Part shown: positions 17,901 to 24,630 of the stretch, one piece after another
How the letters are laid out: each line of letters begins with the position of its first letter
How positions within the stretch are numbered: the stretch's first letter is position 1
Source: Saprospiraceae bacterium
GTDB taxonomy: Bacteria; Bacteroidota; Bacteroidia; Chitinophagales; Saprospiraceae
DNA length: 43,562 nt
Direction: 5' to 3'
Assembly (NCBI GenBank): GCA_027488855.1
Contig: JAIYAV010000072.1
Location: 1 to 43,562 of the forward strand
Made by a program: the position numbers and the translations under genes
The notes under the pieces: generated by a model
Seen by the model: only the letters and a program-made list of their open reading frames with translations
What the model was told of the DNA's origin: nothing
Databases searched by the model: none

Positions 17901-19107
17901 AACTTACCTTATTCATGCTCTAGATGGGTTGAAAGAGGCAAAATACACTCCAGAGCAACTTCTTTTTCTTTTCAAAAAACTGCTGCCTACACTCGCTGTT
18001 TTTGATGTTTTTGAGGTTCAGCGCTTAGTATGGCTTTGTTCTGTTTTTTCAAACGAAAAAATGGAAGACGATTCTGTACTCGAATTTTTAGTTAAAATGG
18101 CAACAACACATGCCGATCCACTTGATGATTCTTTGAAAGTCACTATCCAAAATAAAAAAACGGAATCAATTTATAGCTCAGGACTTAATTCGATTCGGGG
18201 GAGTGCGGTGCATTTGCTAACCTATTTTTATTATTTCAAAAAGCACGAAAACCTGATCTTTGAGACGCTTGAACGGATCGCCGAACATGACTTCCTGATG
18301 GTTCGCAGCCAAATGATGCCCCGACTTGCTTTGCTTTCTAATTTAGACCGGGCTCGATCATTTCGTTTGTTTTTACGACTTGTGCAAGACAATGAGCCTG
18401 CGATTATGGAGCATTCAGCTTGGTCCGCACAATATTTTACTCGGCAAAATTTTGATGGCATGCGCCCTTATTTTGAAAATGCGCTCACACATCCCGAACT
18501 GGCCAAAGACATGGGGATCATTCTTTCCTTGACCTATGTTTTTGAACACTGCGATGCGCTTAATTTACTTAATCGTTTTTTTGAAATAAGTGATGAAGCT
18601 AAAGCAGGAGCTATTGAAGTAGCCGCGCACAATATTCGTGATGAAAATGGAAATTTACTTCTATGTAGCCTTGAACTGTTCGAGCGTTTTTTGGAAGAAA
18701 CGAGCGATACCGTCATTCATGCATATGATTTTGCATTTAACCATCTTAAATCCGAAGATTTCGCGCATTTACAGCCTACTCTAAAGCGTTTTTCGCGAAC
18801 AGTTGTCGCCCGAAAAAATCCACGACCATTTTACGAGTACCTAATCGCTTGTGCAAAAATACAACCTGAGGCTTGCCTTGATTTGATAGAAAATTTTGCG
18901 GAGCACGAAAAACCAAGTATTCAATATGCTGGATATTATGACAGCGAACCACTTAAAGTAGTCCTTAATGCTTATACCACATTGTGGGGAAAGACACTCA
19001 AAGACCCCACGTTGTTGGACAAATCGCTCAAGTTGTTTGATGCCATGTTGCTTGACGACCGCTTCCGACGGGATGCAGAGACGGTATTGGTTACAATAGA
19101 ACACTAA
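14992..19107 (+). CDS. STAND/NACHT-like ATPase with EAD11-like N-terminus
   Basis: A 1371-residue protein. Residues ~5-72 (LKELPLEDSIELVC, then LKSRLFNLESEKRRGF and HPQEYLFEKN) have the helical pattern of an effector-associated domain (EAD11-like), a short adaptor that recruits effectors. Residues ~85-135 are a linker. The ATPase core has Walker A GDAGTGKS (146-153), Walker B VVVLIDQIDAL (210-220) and a sensor-like VRVVVSCRKYDL. A winged-helix-like part follows to ~440. Residues ~450-1371 are long helical HEAT/ARM-like repeats, the usual sensor region. An in-frame stop is two codons upstream and the first internal ATG is beyond Walker A, so the TTG at 14992 is the probable start. It is AT-rich: 19 of 60 bases G+C at 16021-16080, against 36 of 60 in gyrA at 9181-9240. 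The role as a conflict switch is inferred. Confidence 0.8.
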   Translation: MKDSRQILKELPLEDSIELVCHVVANDEVFQLKSRLFNLESEKRRGFLHPQEYLFEKNKVQWSWIETINSLNESQVQQITEQSYLKLDPKKLSEKFSAASHRLYDCKSNFQNVSDSHIQRTETDQLIEWIDAPLAKEQKGIALLAGDAGTGKSVVLRDVLLALQDRKMPVLGIKADQYCVESTGKLEEILNLKDGIEKMVWALVQENERVVVLIDQIDALSQSLSSKRIYLENFTNLVQTLAEIPNVRVVVSCRKYDLQNDHEFAFYRRQKAFTLGLLSTEEVLSVLKKLSNELPKLPNDLIGLLKTPLHLDVFCRVFRSDLAFERITVLRDLYDELWLQKVIEIKILEERAVVSEKIEQLVFELARKMYDNQDLVANPKTFRARFSKELEYLKSEGIILETKEGLTFFHQTFYDFSFAKQFVNSGVAVEQYLRENLQNLHIRACLKMMLEFLREGDNRVEYLRVLREILRGSEFYFHLKSLALALLGYVKKPFAEEMQIAREFIFSNFDFFKAFLASVKSREWVLFLIEEKQPQRLIEAAPFGIEASPESKERWLEILNGLLVRHLPESRHELLRFVADLPEIESKAWLVQNTLRNIDVWDNPLTFKIFETYSHQIRDVFFSDFLKTAAETDLNWSLGHLKKAIQKVVDAQTSHFRDIHFEYEWGELIKHLIEKHPEQTFDLLLDFQMQCMLASDKDHGLIEANVIFNDFPYYRTNLDDDDQNEAQLFPLLIKCGRALAKVAHPRFLRFISENLESSSVTQLLILVEGFRANISENIAEIEGFLTTFLEKKGVDASDTLTYRVRRLLEEAFLEFPEIQKPQMVLIVSQIESEDERDWANEKNRPDLIGNVRLKWLKCLPENEIAKIPAVAEIFRELLERFPNLEDEDLNKKVKAYRTGPPLEQQEYSKMNLEEWKESFAKINEKYEYDRASGKGGSLEHARQFAEEVKKRPGYFFPLIEDLISNLDLPRTYLIHALDGLKEAKYTPEQLLFLFKKLLPTLAVFDVFEVQRLVWLCSVFSNEKMEDDSVLEFLVKMATTHADPLDDSLKVTIQNKKTESIYSSGLNSIRGSAVHLLTYFYYFKKHENLIFETLERIAEHDFLMVRSQMMPRLALLSNLDRARSFRLFLRLVQDNEPAIMEHSAWSAQYFTRQNFDGMRPYFENALTHPELAKDMGIILSLTYVFEHCDALNLLNRFFEISDEAKAGAIEVAAHNIRDENGNLLLCSLELFERFLEETSDTVIHAYDFAFNHLKSEDFAHLQPTLKRFSRTVVARKNPRPFYEYLIACAKIQPEACLDLIENFAEHEKPSIQYAGYYDSEPLKVVLNAYTTLWGKTLKDPTLLDKSLKLFDAMLLDDRFRRDAETVLVTIEH

Positions 19108-19174
19108 TTTTAGTGCCTCAATTTGTTAATCAAAATCTGGATCAAGACCATTAAAAAACATTAAGCACTTGAAT

Positions 19175-19224
19175 GTGTGACATAAAGTTCCACCGCGCTG
19201 GGCTCAAACTTTATGCCACACACT
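19175..19224. terminator. Inverted repeat between convergent genes
   Basis: The arm gtgtgacataaagtt (19175-19189) pairs with aactttatgccacacac (19207-19223) with a 2-base bulge. It lies between the STAND ATPase and the convergent S9 peptidase, where it could terminate both. It could also mark the right edge of the AT-rich island. Confidence 0.5.
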
Positions 19225-19237
19225 CGCTACTTTCACC

Positions 19238-21403
19238 TCAATCCACCTTTATCTTAAACTCCTTCGGAGGCTCCACCCCCAACAAATTTTTCACAAAATA
19301 ATCCCAGCGCTTGCGCATCATGTAAAAGCTATCCCCACCATACCCATGCCGCGCATTCGGAAAAATCACCAGATCAAAATCCTTGTTGGCCTTGATCAAA
19401 GCGTCCACCACCAGGTAAGTATTGTAAGGCGGTACGTTGTCATCCATGGCGCCATGGGCCAGCATCAGTTTGCCTTTGAGGTTGGCCGCAAAGTTTTGAT
19501 TGGCCTGGCCGTCGTAGTTGGTTTTGCCCTGGGCATCTTTGACCAAAAGGCCGATGTAGCGTTCGCCCCAGTCGTCTTCATAATTGCGGTTTTCGTGGTT
19601 GCCCGACTCAGAAATGCCTACTTTGTAAAAATCTGGATAGCGGAACAAGGCAGCAGCAGTAGCATAACCACCACCCGAATGCCCCCACATGCCTACGCGG
19701 TCCAGATCCAAAAATGGATGTTTGGCCGCCAATTGTTTGAGTCCGGAAATTTGGTCTTCCAGGGTGTTGTCGCCCATGTTGCCATAACATACATCGTGAA
19801 AAGACTTGGAGCGACCGGGATTGCAAGTGCCATCAATCACCACTACGACAAAGCCCAACTCCGCCAGGGCTTGATGATCGCTGCGTGCCGCACTGAAAGA
19901 ACGACTGCCCACACCGCCGCCCTGAGGGCCAGGATAGATGTAATTGATGACGGGGTATTTTTTGTTTTTATCCAAGGTAGTTGGGGTAAACATCAAGCCG
20001 TACAAGTCCCACTTGCCATCCCGAGATTTTACGGTGATGGGTTCGGGCGCTTTCCAACCGCTGGCCACCAACTTGGAGAGGTCGGTTTTTTCCAAGGTAG
20101 CAATCAAGGCGCCGCTCATGTCTCTCAACACACTCACTGGCGCTACATCTGGTTTGGAATAATTGTCGGTAAAATATTTGCCATCGGGTGACAAGGTAAC
20201 GTTGTGGTTGCCATCTTCCGGAGTCAATAATTGAACAGTTTTGCCCCCAAAATCCACCCGATAAAAATGGCTGAAATAAGGATCGCGGCCTTTTTCCCGG
20301 CCATTGGCCAAAAAGTACAGCATCCGATTTTTTTCATCCACTTTCAACAAACGGGTGATCACAAAATCCCCTTTGGTGATTTGTTGCTTCAATTTTCCAG
20401 TGCTGGCGTCGTAGAGGTACAGGTGGCCCCAGTCATCCCTTTCCGAATACCAGAGGATCTCGTTGGATGCGGAGAGAAAACGCCAGTTGACGCTCCCTTG
20501 TCCGCTTTCGTATTGGGTGGCTACTTTTTCTTCAAAAATGGTTTTGACCTGGCCAGTTGTGGCGTCAGCAATGCTCAGTTTTGCTTCCTTGTGGTCCCGT
20601 GTAGTGGATACGAAAGCCAGTTTGCTCCCGTCAGGGCTCCATTCGTTGTCATCAAAAGCGCCAGAGCAAGCAATGTCATCACAGAGCGTACCTCTGCGGT
20701 CATCAGCCGGCATTTGCAAACGAATGATTTTGCGGTTGTCCACTTCGATGATGATCCGTTGAATTTTGATGATGTCTTTGTCTACCGGAAGGGGATATTT
20801 CCAAGCCTCCAGTTTGGGGGTACCCACATTGGTCGAAACCAGATACATGTCGCTGACGTGCCGCTGATCCTGTTGGAAGGTGGCGATTTTTTTGGAATCG
20901 GGCGACCAAAGCACCACTGGCCGCTCACTGTGCCGCCAGCCAGCGTTGTCGGTGGCATACCCAAAATCTTTGATGCCATCGGTGGTGAGTTGGGTTTCTT
21001 GTTTGGTCGCCACATCCTTTACCCACAAATTCCAATCTTTAATGAAGACTGCCTTTTTTCCGTCGGGCGAAAGCACCTCCAGGCCCCCACCTCTGCGGCC
21101 CATGCCCGTGGGGCGTTCGGTTGCATCGGGTAATAAAGACTTCAAATCAGCGGCGGTTTTCCGGCTAGCGTCAGCTGGATTGATCAGCACAAATTGGTTG
21201 CCCGTGGCGGTGCTGGTTGAATACCAAAATTTGCCATCGGCCAGCCAATTTGGGTTCACATTGCTGTTGTACACCAGTTTGGAGGTATTGGCCCCTAAAA
21301 ATTTGACGGCCTGCTCGTAGTTGGCTGCCGTGACATTCTGCTGAGCGAATCCGGCTATGGCTATCATGCTGAGGATTGCCGTAGCCAATAAACTTTTGTT
21401 CAT
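19238..21403 (-). CDS. Exported S9 prolyl oligopeptidase-family peptidase (DPP IV-like)
   Basis: A 721-residue serine peptidase with a signal peptide (residues 1-20, ending AGFAQ). A DPP IV-type beta-propeller spans ~60-450, with blades marked by WSPDSKKIA, EWSPDGSKLAF and LSPDGKYF. The alpha/beta-hydrolase domain follows: the nucleophile is Ser576 in GHSGGGY, the acid is Asp655 in MDDNVPP, and the base is His686 in ARHGYGG. The family cleaves dipeptides from N-termini in the periplasm. I do not see the Glu-Glu pair that anchors substrate N-termini in true DPP IV, so exact specificity is uncertain. It is monocistronic. Confidence 0.9.
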   Translation of the reverse strand: MNKSLLATAILSMIAIAGFAQQNVTAANYEQAVKFLGANTSKLVYNSNVNPNWLADGKFWYSTSTATGNQFVLINPADASRKTAADLKSLLPDATERPTGMGRRGGGLEVLSPDGKKAVFIKDWNLWVKDVATKQETQLTTDGIKDFGYATDNAGWRHSERPVVLWSPDSKKIATFQQDQRHVSDMYLVSTNVGTPKLEAWKYPLPVDKDIIKIQRIIIEVDNRKIIRLQMPADDRRGTLCDDIACSGAFDDNEWSPDGSKLAFVSTTRDHKEAKLSIADATTGQVKTIFEEKVATQYESGQGSVNWRFLSASNEILWYSERDDWGHLYLYDASTGKLKQQITKGDFVITRLLKVDEKNRMLYFLANGREKGRDPYFSHFYRVDFGGKTVQLLTPEDGNHNVTLSPDGKYFTDNYSKPDVAPVSVLRDMSGALIATLEKTDLSKLVASGWKAPEPITVKSRDGKWDLYGLMFTPTTLDKNKKYPVINYIYPGPQGGGVGSRSFSAARSDHQALAELGFVVVVIDGTCNPGRSKSFHDVCYGNMGDNTLEDQISGLKQLAAKHPFLDLDRVGMWGHSGGGYATAAALFRYPDFYKVGISESGNHENRNYEDDWGERYIGLLVKDAQGKTNYDGQANQNFAANLKGKLMLAHGAMDDNVPPYNTYLVVDALIKANKDFDLVIFPNARHGYGGDSFYMMRKRWDYFVKNLLGVEPPKEFKIKVD

Positions 21404-21560
21404 TGTTTGTGATGGTTTGATTTGGTTAAGGTGTCGTGCTCCACAGGGTAGGGGCAGATCAGAGGTGAAAATAGTGATTTTATTTATTTCCGTCCCTTAG
21501 AGTAGATGAAAGGACTAGTTGGACGGTTTTTGTAGATAGGCAGCGCAGTTTTTTAGGAAA

Positions 21561-21589
21561 ACCTGTTGAGCTAAGTTGGCTCAACAGGT
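21561..21589 (-). terminator. Hairpin with T-run on the minus strand
   Basis: acctgttgagc at 21561-21571 pairs perfectly with 21579-21589 around a 7-base loop. On the minus strand it is followed by ttttcc, so it could terminate the short lmo0937-like gene transcribed leftwards. The rest of 21404-21801 (398 bases) shows no credible gene; a 65-codon minus frame through the hairpin has no supporting features. Confidence 0.5.
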
Positions 21590-21801
21590 GCTTCTGGCCG
21601 TGCATCCATCCTTGGTAATGGTGCGTGTAAATTGAGAATAGGAAGTAAGTTACGTGTTCAATTTGAAGGCTGATCAATAATGCTAATCAATAGAATTGTC
21701 ACAATGAAAGACAGCCGGGTACAAAAAACAGTGCTCAATTAGGAACCCCCTCCTTCTGTTCTCAATATCGGTCGCTTACATTGCAACAATTCTATTGATC
21801 T

Positions 21802-21957
21802 TTATATCGCTTTGTCGCCGCTGATGACCCTTAAGATCACTGCAATCACCGCAATCACCAACAGGACGTGAATCAGGCCTCCGGCATGAAAACCGATGAA
21901 CCCAACCAACCAGGCGATGACCAAAATCACCGCTATTGTATAAAGTAGGTTACTCAT
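21802..21957 (-). CDS. lmo0937-family small membrane protein
   Basis: A 51-residue protein, MSNLLYTIAVILVIAWLVGF at the start and ILRVISGDKAI at the end. It has two hydrophobic helices split by the loop IGFHAGGLIH, the hallmark of the short lmo0937-type membrane family. The function is unknown; related genes are often stress-induced. Its own promoter of the shared 65-bp type lies 45 bases upstream on the minus strand (22002-22066), divergent from that of the PorT-like gene. Confidence 0.85.
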   Translation of the reverse strand: MSNLLYTIAVILVIAWLVGFIGFHAGGLIHVLLVIAVIAVILRVISGDKAI

Positions 21958-22001
21958 AATCTTGGCACATTTAATGATGTGTGGAGAAAATAATCACGTT
22001 G

Positions 22002-22066
22002 CAAAGTTGCGTCGTGTTGAATTCAAAAGCCTTACATAATTTCTGAAATTTGTTACATAATTCACA
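22002..22066 (-). promoter_or_regulatory. Shared-architecture promoter P8 (lmo0937-like gene)
   Basis: Read on the minus strand: TGTGAATTATGTAACA (22066-22051), 11 bases, TTATGTAA (22039-22032), 23 bases, then CAACTTTG with its A at 22008. Spacing is identical to the seven plus-strand copies. The gene starts 44 bases after the -7 element. Confidence 0.85.
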
Positions 22067-22109
22067 GAATATCAAAGCAAGGGAGAGAAGTGGAATAGCA
22101 CTGAAAATG

Positions 22110-22174
22110 TGTGAATGATGTAACTATGCACTGCCATTGTGTAATACATGTTGAGTAAAAAGGGCTCACCTTTG
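22110..22174 (+). promoter_or_regulatory. Shared-architecture promoter P1 (PorT-like gene)
   Basis: TGTGAATGATGTAACT (22110-22125), 11 bases, TTGTGTAA (22137-22144), 23 bases, then CACCTTTG (22167-22174). The ATG lies 23 bases further. It is back-to-back with P8, with 43 bases between the two distal half-sites. Confidence 0.9.
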
Positions 22175-22197
22175 CAGCACAAACTCACCATAAATTT

Positions 22198-22878
22198 ATG
22201 AGCATGAATATCCTAAGTAAACAAATTGCACCAGTAGCAGTGATTGCCTTATTCCTACTGAGTTTTACCAAACTCGATGCCCAAAAAATGGAATTTGGTT
22301 TGCGCTTTATGCCGACTTTCTCATCCTTCGAAGTATTCACGCCGGGCAATGGCCGACAAATTGGGGATTACACCAATGGCTATGGCTTTGGTGCCATTCT
22401 GGGCTTTAATTTTACGGATCACGTTGGCCTTCAAGTAGAAGCCATTTACAGTGCCATTGGTCAGAAATACACCGAGGTTGATGTAGAACGGAAGATCAAT
22501 CTGAAATACATCAATGTTCCTCTTTTGCTTTCCCTCAATACCGGAAAGTCTAAGGTCGTCAACTTTAACTTGGTCGGTGGTCCACAGATTGGGGTCAGTG
22601 TTGGCAGCAACATTTTTACCAAAAAGAATGGCAACGACAACACGGCGGGAGTTTTGTCTGTAAAAAAAGGTGACCTGGGATTTGCCTATGGTGCAGGGCT
22701 GGATTTTGGGATCAACTCCGCTCATACTACCCGGATCGGTTTAGGATTCCGGGGCGTTCAAGGGTTGTTCGACATCAGCGACAACAATAGCACCCTTTCT
22801 ACGGATGGGTATTACCTCCTTGATCGCACCAAAGTGAAGACCTACGCCGTGTATGCCGGGCTATCCTTTTTGTTTTAA
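22198..22878 (+). CDS. PorT-like outer-membrane beta-barrel protein
   Basis: A 226-residue exported protein. The signal peptide ends about residue 29 (SFTKLDAQ). The mature part is a chain of alternating-residue beta strands, such as EFGLRFMPTFSSF, GYGFGAILGFNFTDHVGLQV and AYGAGLDFGI, closing with TYAVYAGLSFLF, as in the outer-membrane beta-barrel (PorT/OmpW-like) family. ATGs at 22198 and 22204 are both possible. It is under promoter P1 and probably co-transcribed with the permease, though a hairpin lies between them. Confidence 0.88.
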   Translation: MSMNILSKQIAPVAVIALFLLSFTKLDAQKMEFGLRFMPTFSSFEVFTPGNGRQIGDYTNGYGFGAILGFNFTDHVGLQVEAIYSAIGQKYTEVDVERKINLKYINVPLLLSLNTGKSKVVNFNLVGGPQIGVSVGSNIFTKKNGNDNTAGVLSVKKGDLGFAYGAGLDFGINSAHTTRIGLGFRGVQGLFDISDNNSTLSTDGYYLLDRTKVKTYAVYAGLSFLF

Positions 22879-22893
22879 TCTTTTTTGAGGAAC

Positions 22894-22927
22894 TACGTTT
22901 ACTGGGTTTGAAAACTCAGTAAACGTA
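22894..22927 (+). terminator. Hairpin after the PorT-like gene
   Basis: tacgtttactg (22894-22904) pairs perfectly with cagtaaacgta (22917-22927) around a 12-base loop. No long T-run follows. It may attenuate transcription between the barrel gene and the AI-2E permease gene. Confidence 0.55.
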
Positions 22928-22971
22928 ATTCGTTTAGAACCAAAAATTATGCTAATCAGTTGCCACTCAAA

Positions 22972-24084
22972 ATGGAAATGAATACCTTGATTAGGTTGCC
23001 TTTTTATGCGAAGACCTCATTGCTTTTGATCGGTTTGTACCTCTTCACCAGTATCCTTTATATTGCGCAAGACATCATCCTACCCCTCATTTATGCTACC
23101 ATTATTGCCATCTCGATCAGCCCGGGCGTCAATTTTTTGGTCAGAAAAAAAGTCAATCGAACCCTTGCCATTTTTGTGGTACTGATCGTGGCCCTGGTGC
23201 TGATCATGGCCTTGATCCTTTTAATCGTCACGCAAGCCAGTTTGATGGGGCAAGCCTGGCCCCAATTGTTGGATAAATTTGAATCCTTGTTGAATGATGG
23301 CATCATCTGGGCCTCGGGGTCTTTCGACATTAGCATCCAACAAATCAACACTTGGATTGCCAAATCAAAGGCAGAACTGATGAACAACAGCAGTACCGCC
23401 ATTGGCATTACATTGACTACGATGAGTGGAGTATTTGCTTCCATTTTTTTGACTCCGGTGTACATCTTCATGATTCTGTATTACCAGCCGCATTTGATCG
23501 AGTTTACCCATCGCTTATTTGGCGTAGACCACAACAGCAACGTGAGCGAAATCCTGCGCGAAACCAAAGGCATCATCCAGGGTTATCTAGTGGGGCTCTT
23601 TGCTGAATTTGCCATCATTGCGGTGCTCAACATCGTAGGTTTGTTGGTACTCAGAATGGAATACGCCATTTTGCTCGGCATCCTGGGGGCTCTGCTCAAT
23701 GTAATTCCCTACCTCGGTGGCATCATTGCCATGGCCCTTTTTGCAGCAATTGCGCTGGTAACCAAATCTCCGGTGTATGTGCTGTACGTCATCGCCCTTT
23801 ATACCCTGATTCAATTAATCGACAACAATTACATCGTTCCCAAGATAGTAGGTTCCAAGGTCAAGCTCAATGCCCTCATCTCGATCATTGCGGTGATCGC
23901 GGGGGCGGCACTTTGGGGCATCCCAGGTATGTTTCTTTCGATTCCACTAACTGCGGTGGTCAAGCTAATTTTGGACCGGATTGAACCCTGGAAACCCTGG
24001 GGCTTTTTACTAGGAGACACCATGCCTCCCTTGGTCAAACTGGATTTGAAATTTAAAAAAAAGACAACAAAAAAGAGTGAATGA
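22972..24084 (+). CDS. AI-2E family transporter (TqsA/YdiK-like permease)
   Basis: A 370-residue integral membrane protein with about eight hydrophobic helices. The family signature is the late segment IALYTLIQLIDNNYIVPKIV followed by GSKVKLNALISI and LWGIPGMFLSIPLTAVVK. The family includes autoinducer-2 exporters and Na+/H+ antiporters, so substrate is not predictable. The ATG at 22972 was preferred to an upstream TTG; a second ATG lies two codons in. Its stop codon lies within operator P2 of the next unit. Confidence 0.92.
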   Translation: MEMNTLIRLPFYAKTSLLLIGLYLFTSILYIAQDIILPLIYATIIAISISPGVNFLVRKKVNRTLAIFVVLIVALVLIMALILLIVTQASLMGQAWPQLLDKFESLLNDGIIWASGSFDISIQQINTWIAKSKAELMNNSSTAIGITLTTMSGVFASIFLTPVYIFMILYYQPHLIEFTHRLFGVDHNSNVSEILRETKGIIQGYLVGLFAEFAIIAVLNIVGLLVLRMEYAILLGILGALLNVIPYLGGIIAMALFAAIALVTKSPVYVLYVIALYTLIQLIDNNYIVPKIVGSKVKLNALISIIAVIAGAALWGIPGMFLSIPLTAVVKLILDRIEPWKPWGFLLGDTMPPLVKLDLKFKKKTTKKSE

Positions 24085-24140
24085 TGTAACTCTTATGAGG
24101 AATTGTGTAATGCTTTTGGCTTGTAAATCAGTGATATTTG
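24076..24140 (+). promoter_or_regulatory. Shared-architecture promoter P2 (lipoprotein-OmpA unit)
   Basis: AGTGAATGATGTAACT (24076-24091), 11 bases, TTGTGTAA (24103-24110), 23 bases, then GATATTTG (24133-24140). The distal half-site contains the stop codon of the AI-2E permease gene. The ATG is 31 bases after the -7 element. Confidence 0.85.
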
Positions 24141-24171
24141 TATAGTGAAAATTTTTTCACTATTAAAGTTT

Positions 24172-24585
24172 ATGAAATTGAAAAAGAGAAAACTGCTGAC
24201 AATTCTAGGCATAGTTTCGGTCTTTTTATTTACTGGCTGCCAAAAAGATGATTTTAAAGAAATTGTCGGACTATGCCCAATCGTCACGACCATCAACCCT
24301 TTGGCTGGTGCGACCGATGTGGCACTCAACAACAGCATTACTGTGAAATTCAATGAGAGAATGGATCCCAATACCATCAATAGTTCCTCATTCACCTTGC
24401 TGCAAACGCTGAGCCCCGTAGCTGGAACGGTCACTTACACGGATACTACAGCAACGTTCAGACCTTCCAGCAATTTACTTGCCAACACGAGTTACACCGC
24501 CCGCTTAACCACGGCAATTAAGTCGCTTAAAGGCAATGCCTTACAGAGCGACTTTGTGTGGAGCTTCAGAACGGCTATCCTGTAG
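24172..24585 (+). CDS. Lipoprotein with one bacterial Ig-like (Big_5/SbsA) domain
   Basis: A 137-residue lipoprotein. The signal peptide ends in a lipobox FTGC, so the mature protein starts at Cys ~22. The rest is one Ig-like domain of the Big_5/SbsA type: PLAGATDVALNNSITVKFNE, RMDPNTINSSSFTL, then LLANTSYTARLTT and FVWSFRT. Usually such domains occur in large surface proteins; here one stands alone and is probably anchored in the outer membrane. The ATG at 24172 follows promoter P2, and an earlier GTG would add nine residues before the signal. It is probably co-transcribed with the OmpA gene 45 bases downstream. Confidence 0.82.
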   Translation: MKLKKRKLLTILGIVSVFLFTGCQKDDFKEIVGLCPIVTTINPLAGATDVALNNSITVKFNERMDPNTINSSSFTLLQTLSPVAGTVTYTDTTATFRPSSNLLANTSYTARLTTAIKSLKGNALQSDFVWSFRTAIL

Positions 24586-24630
24586 AAAAAAACGGGTATT
24601 CTTTAGATCAGTGTACCTCAAATCAAAAAA

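Noticed and set aside
21480-21677. 65-codon minus-strand frame in the gap upstream of the S9 peptidase
   Set aside because: It runs through a hairpin, has no family resemblance and no promoter of the local type.
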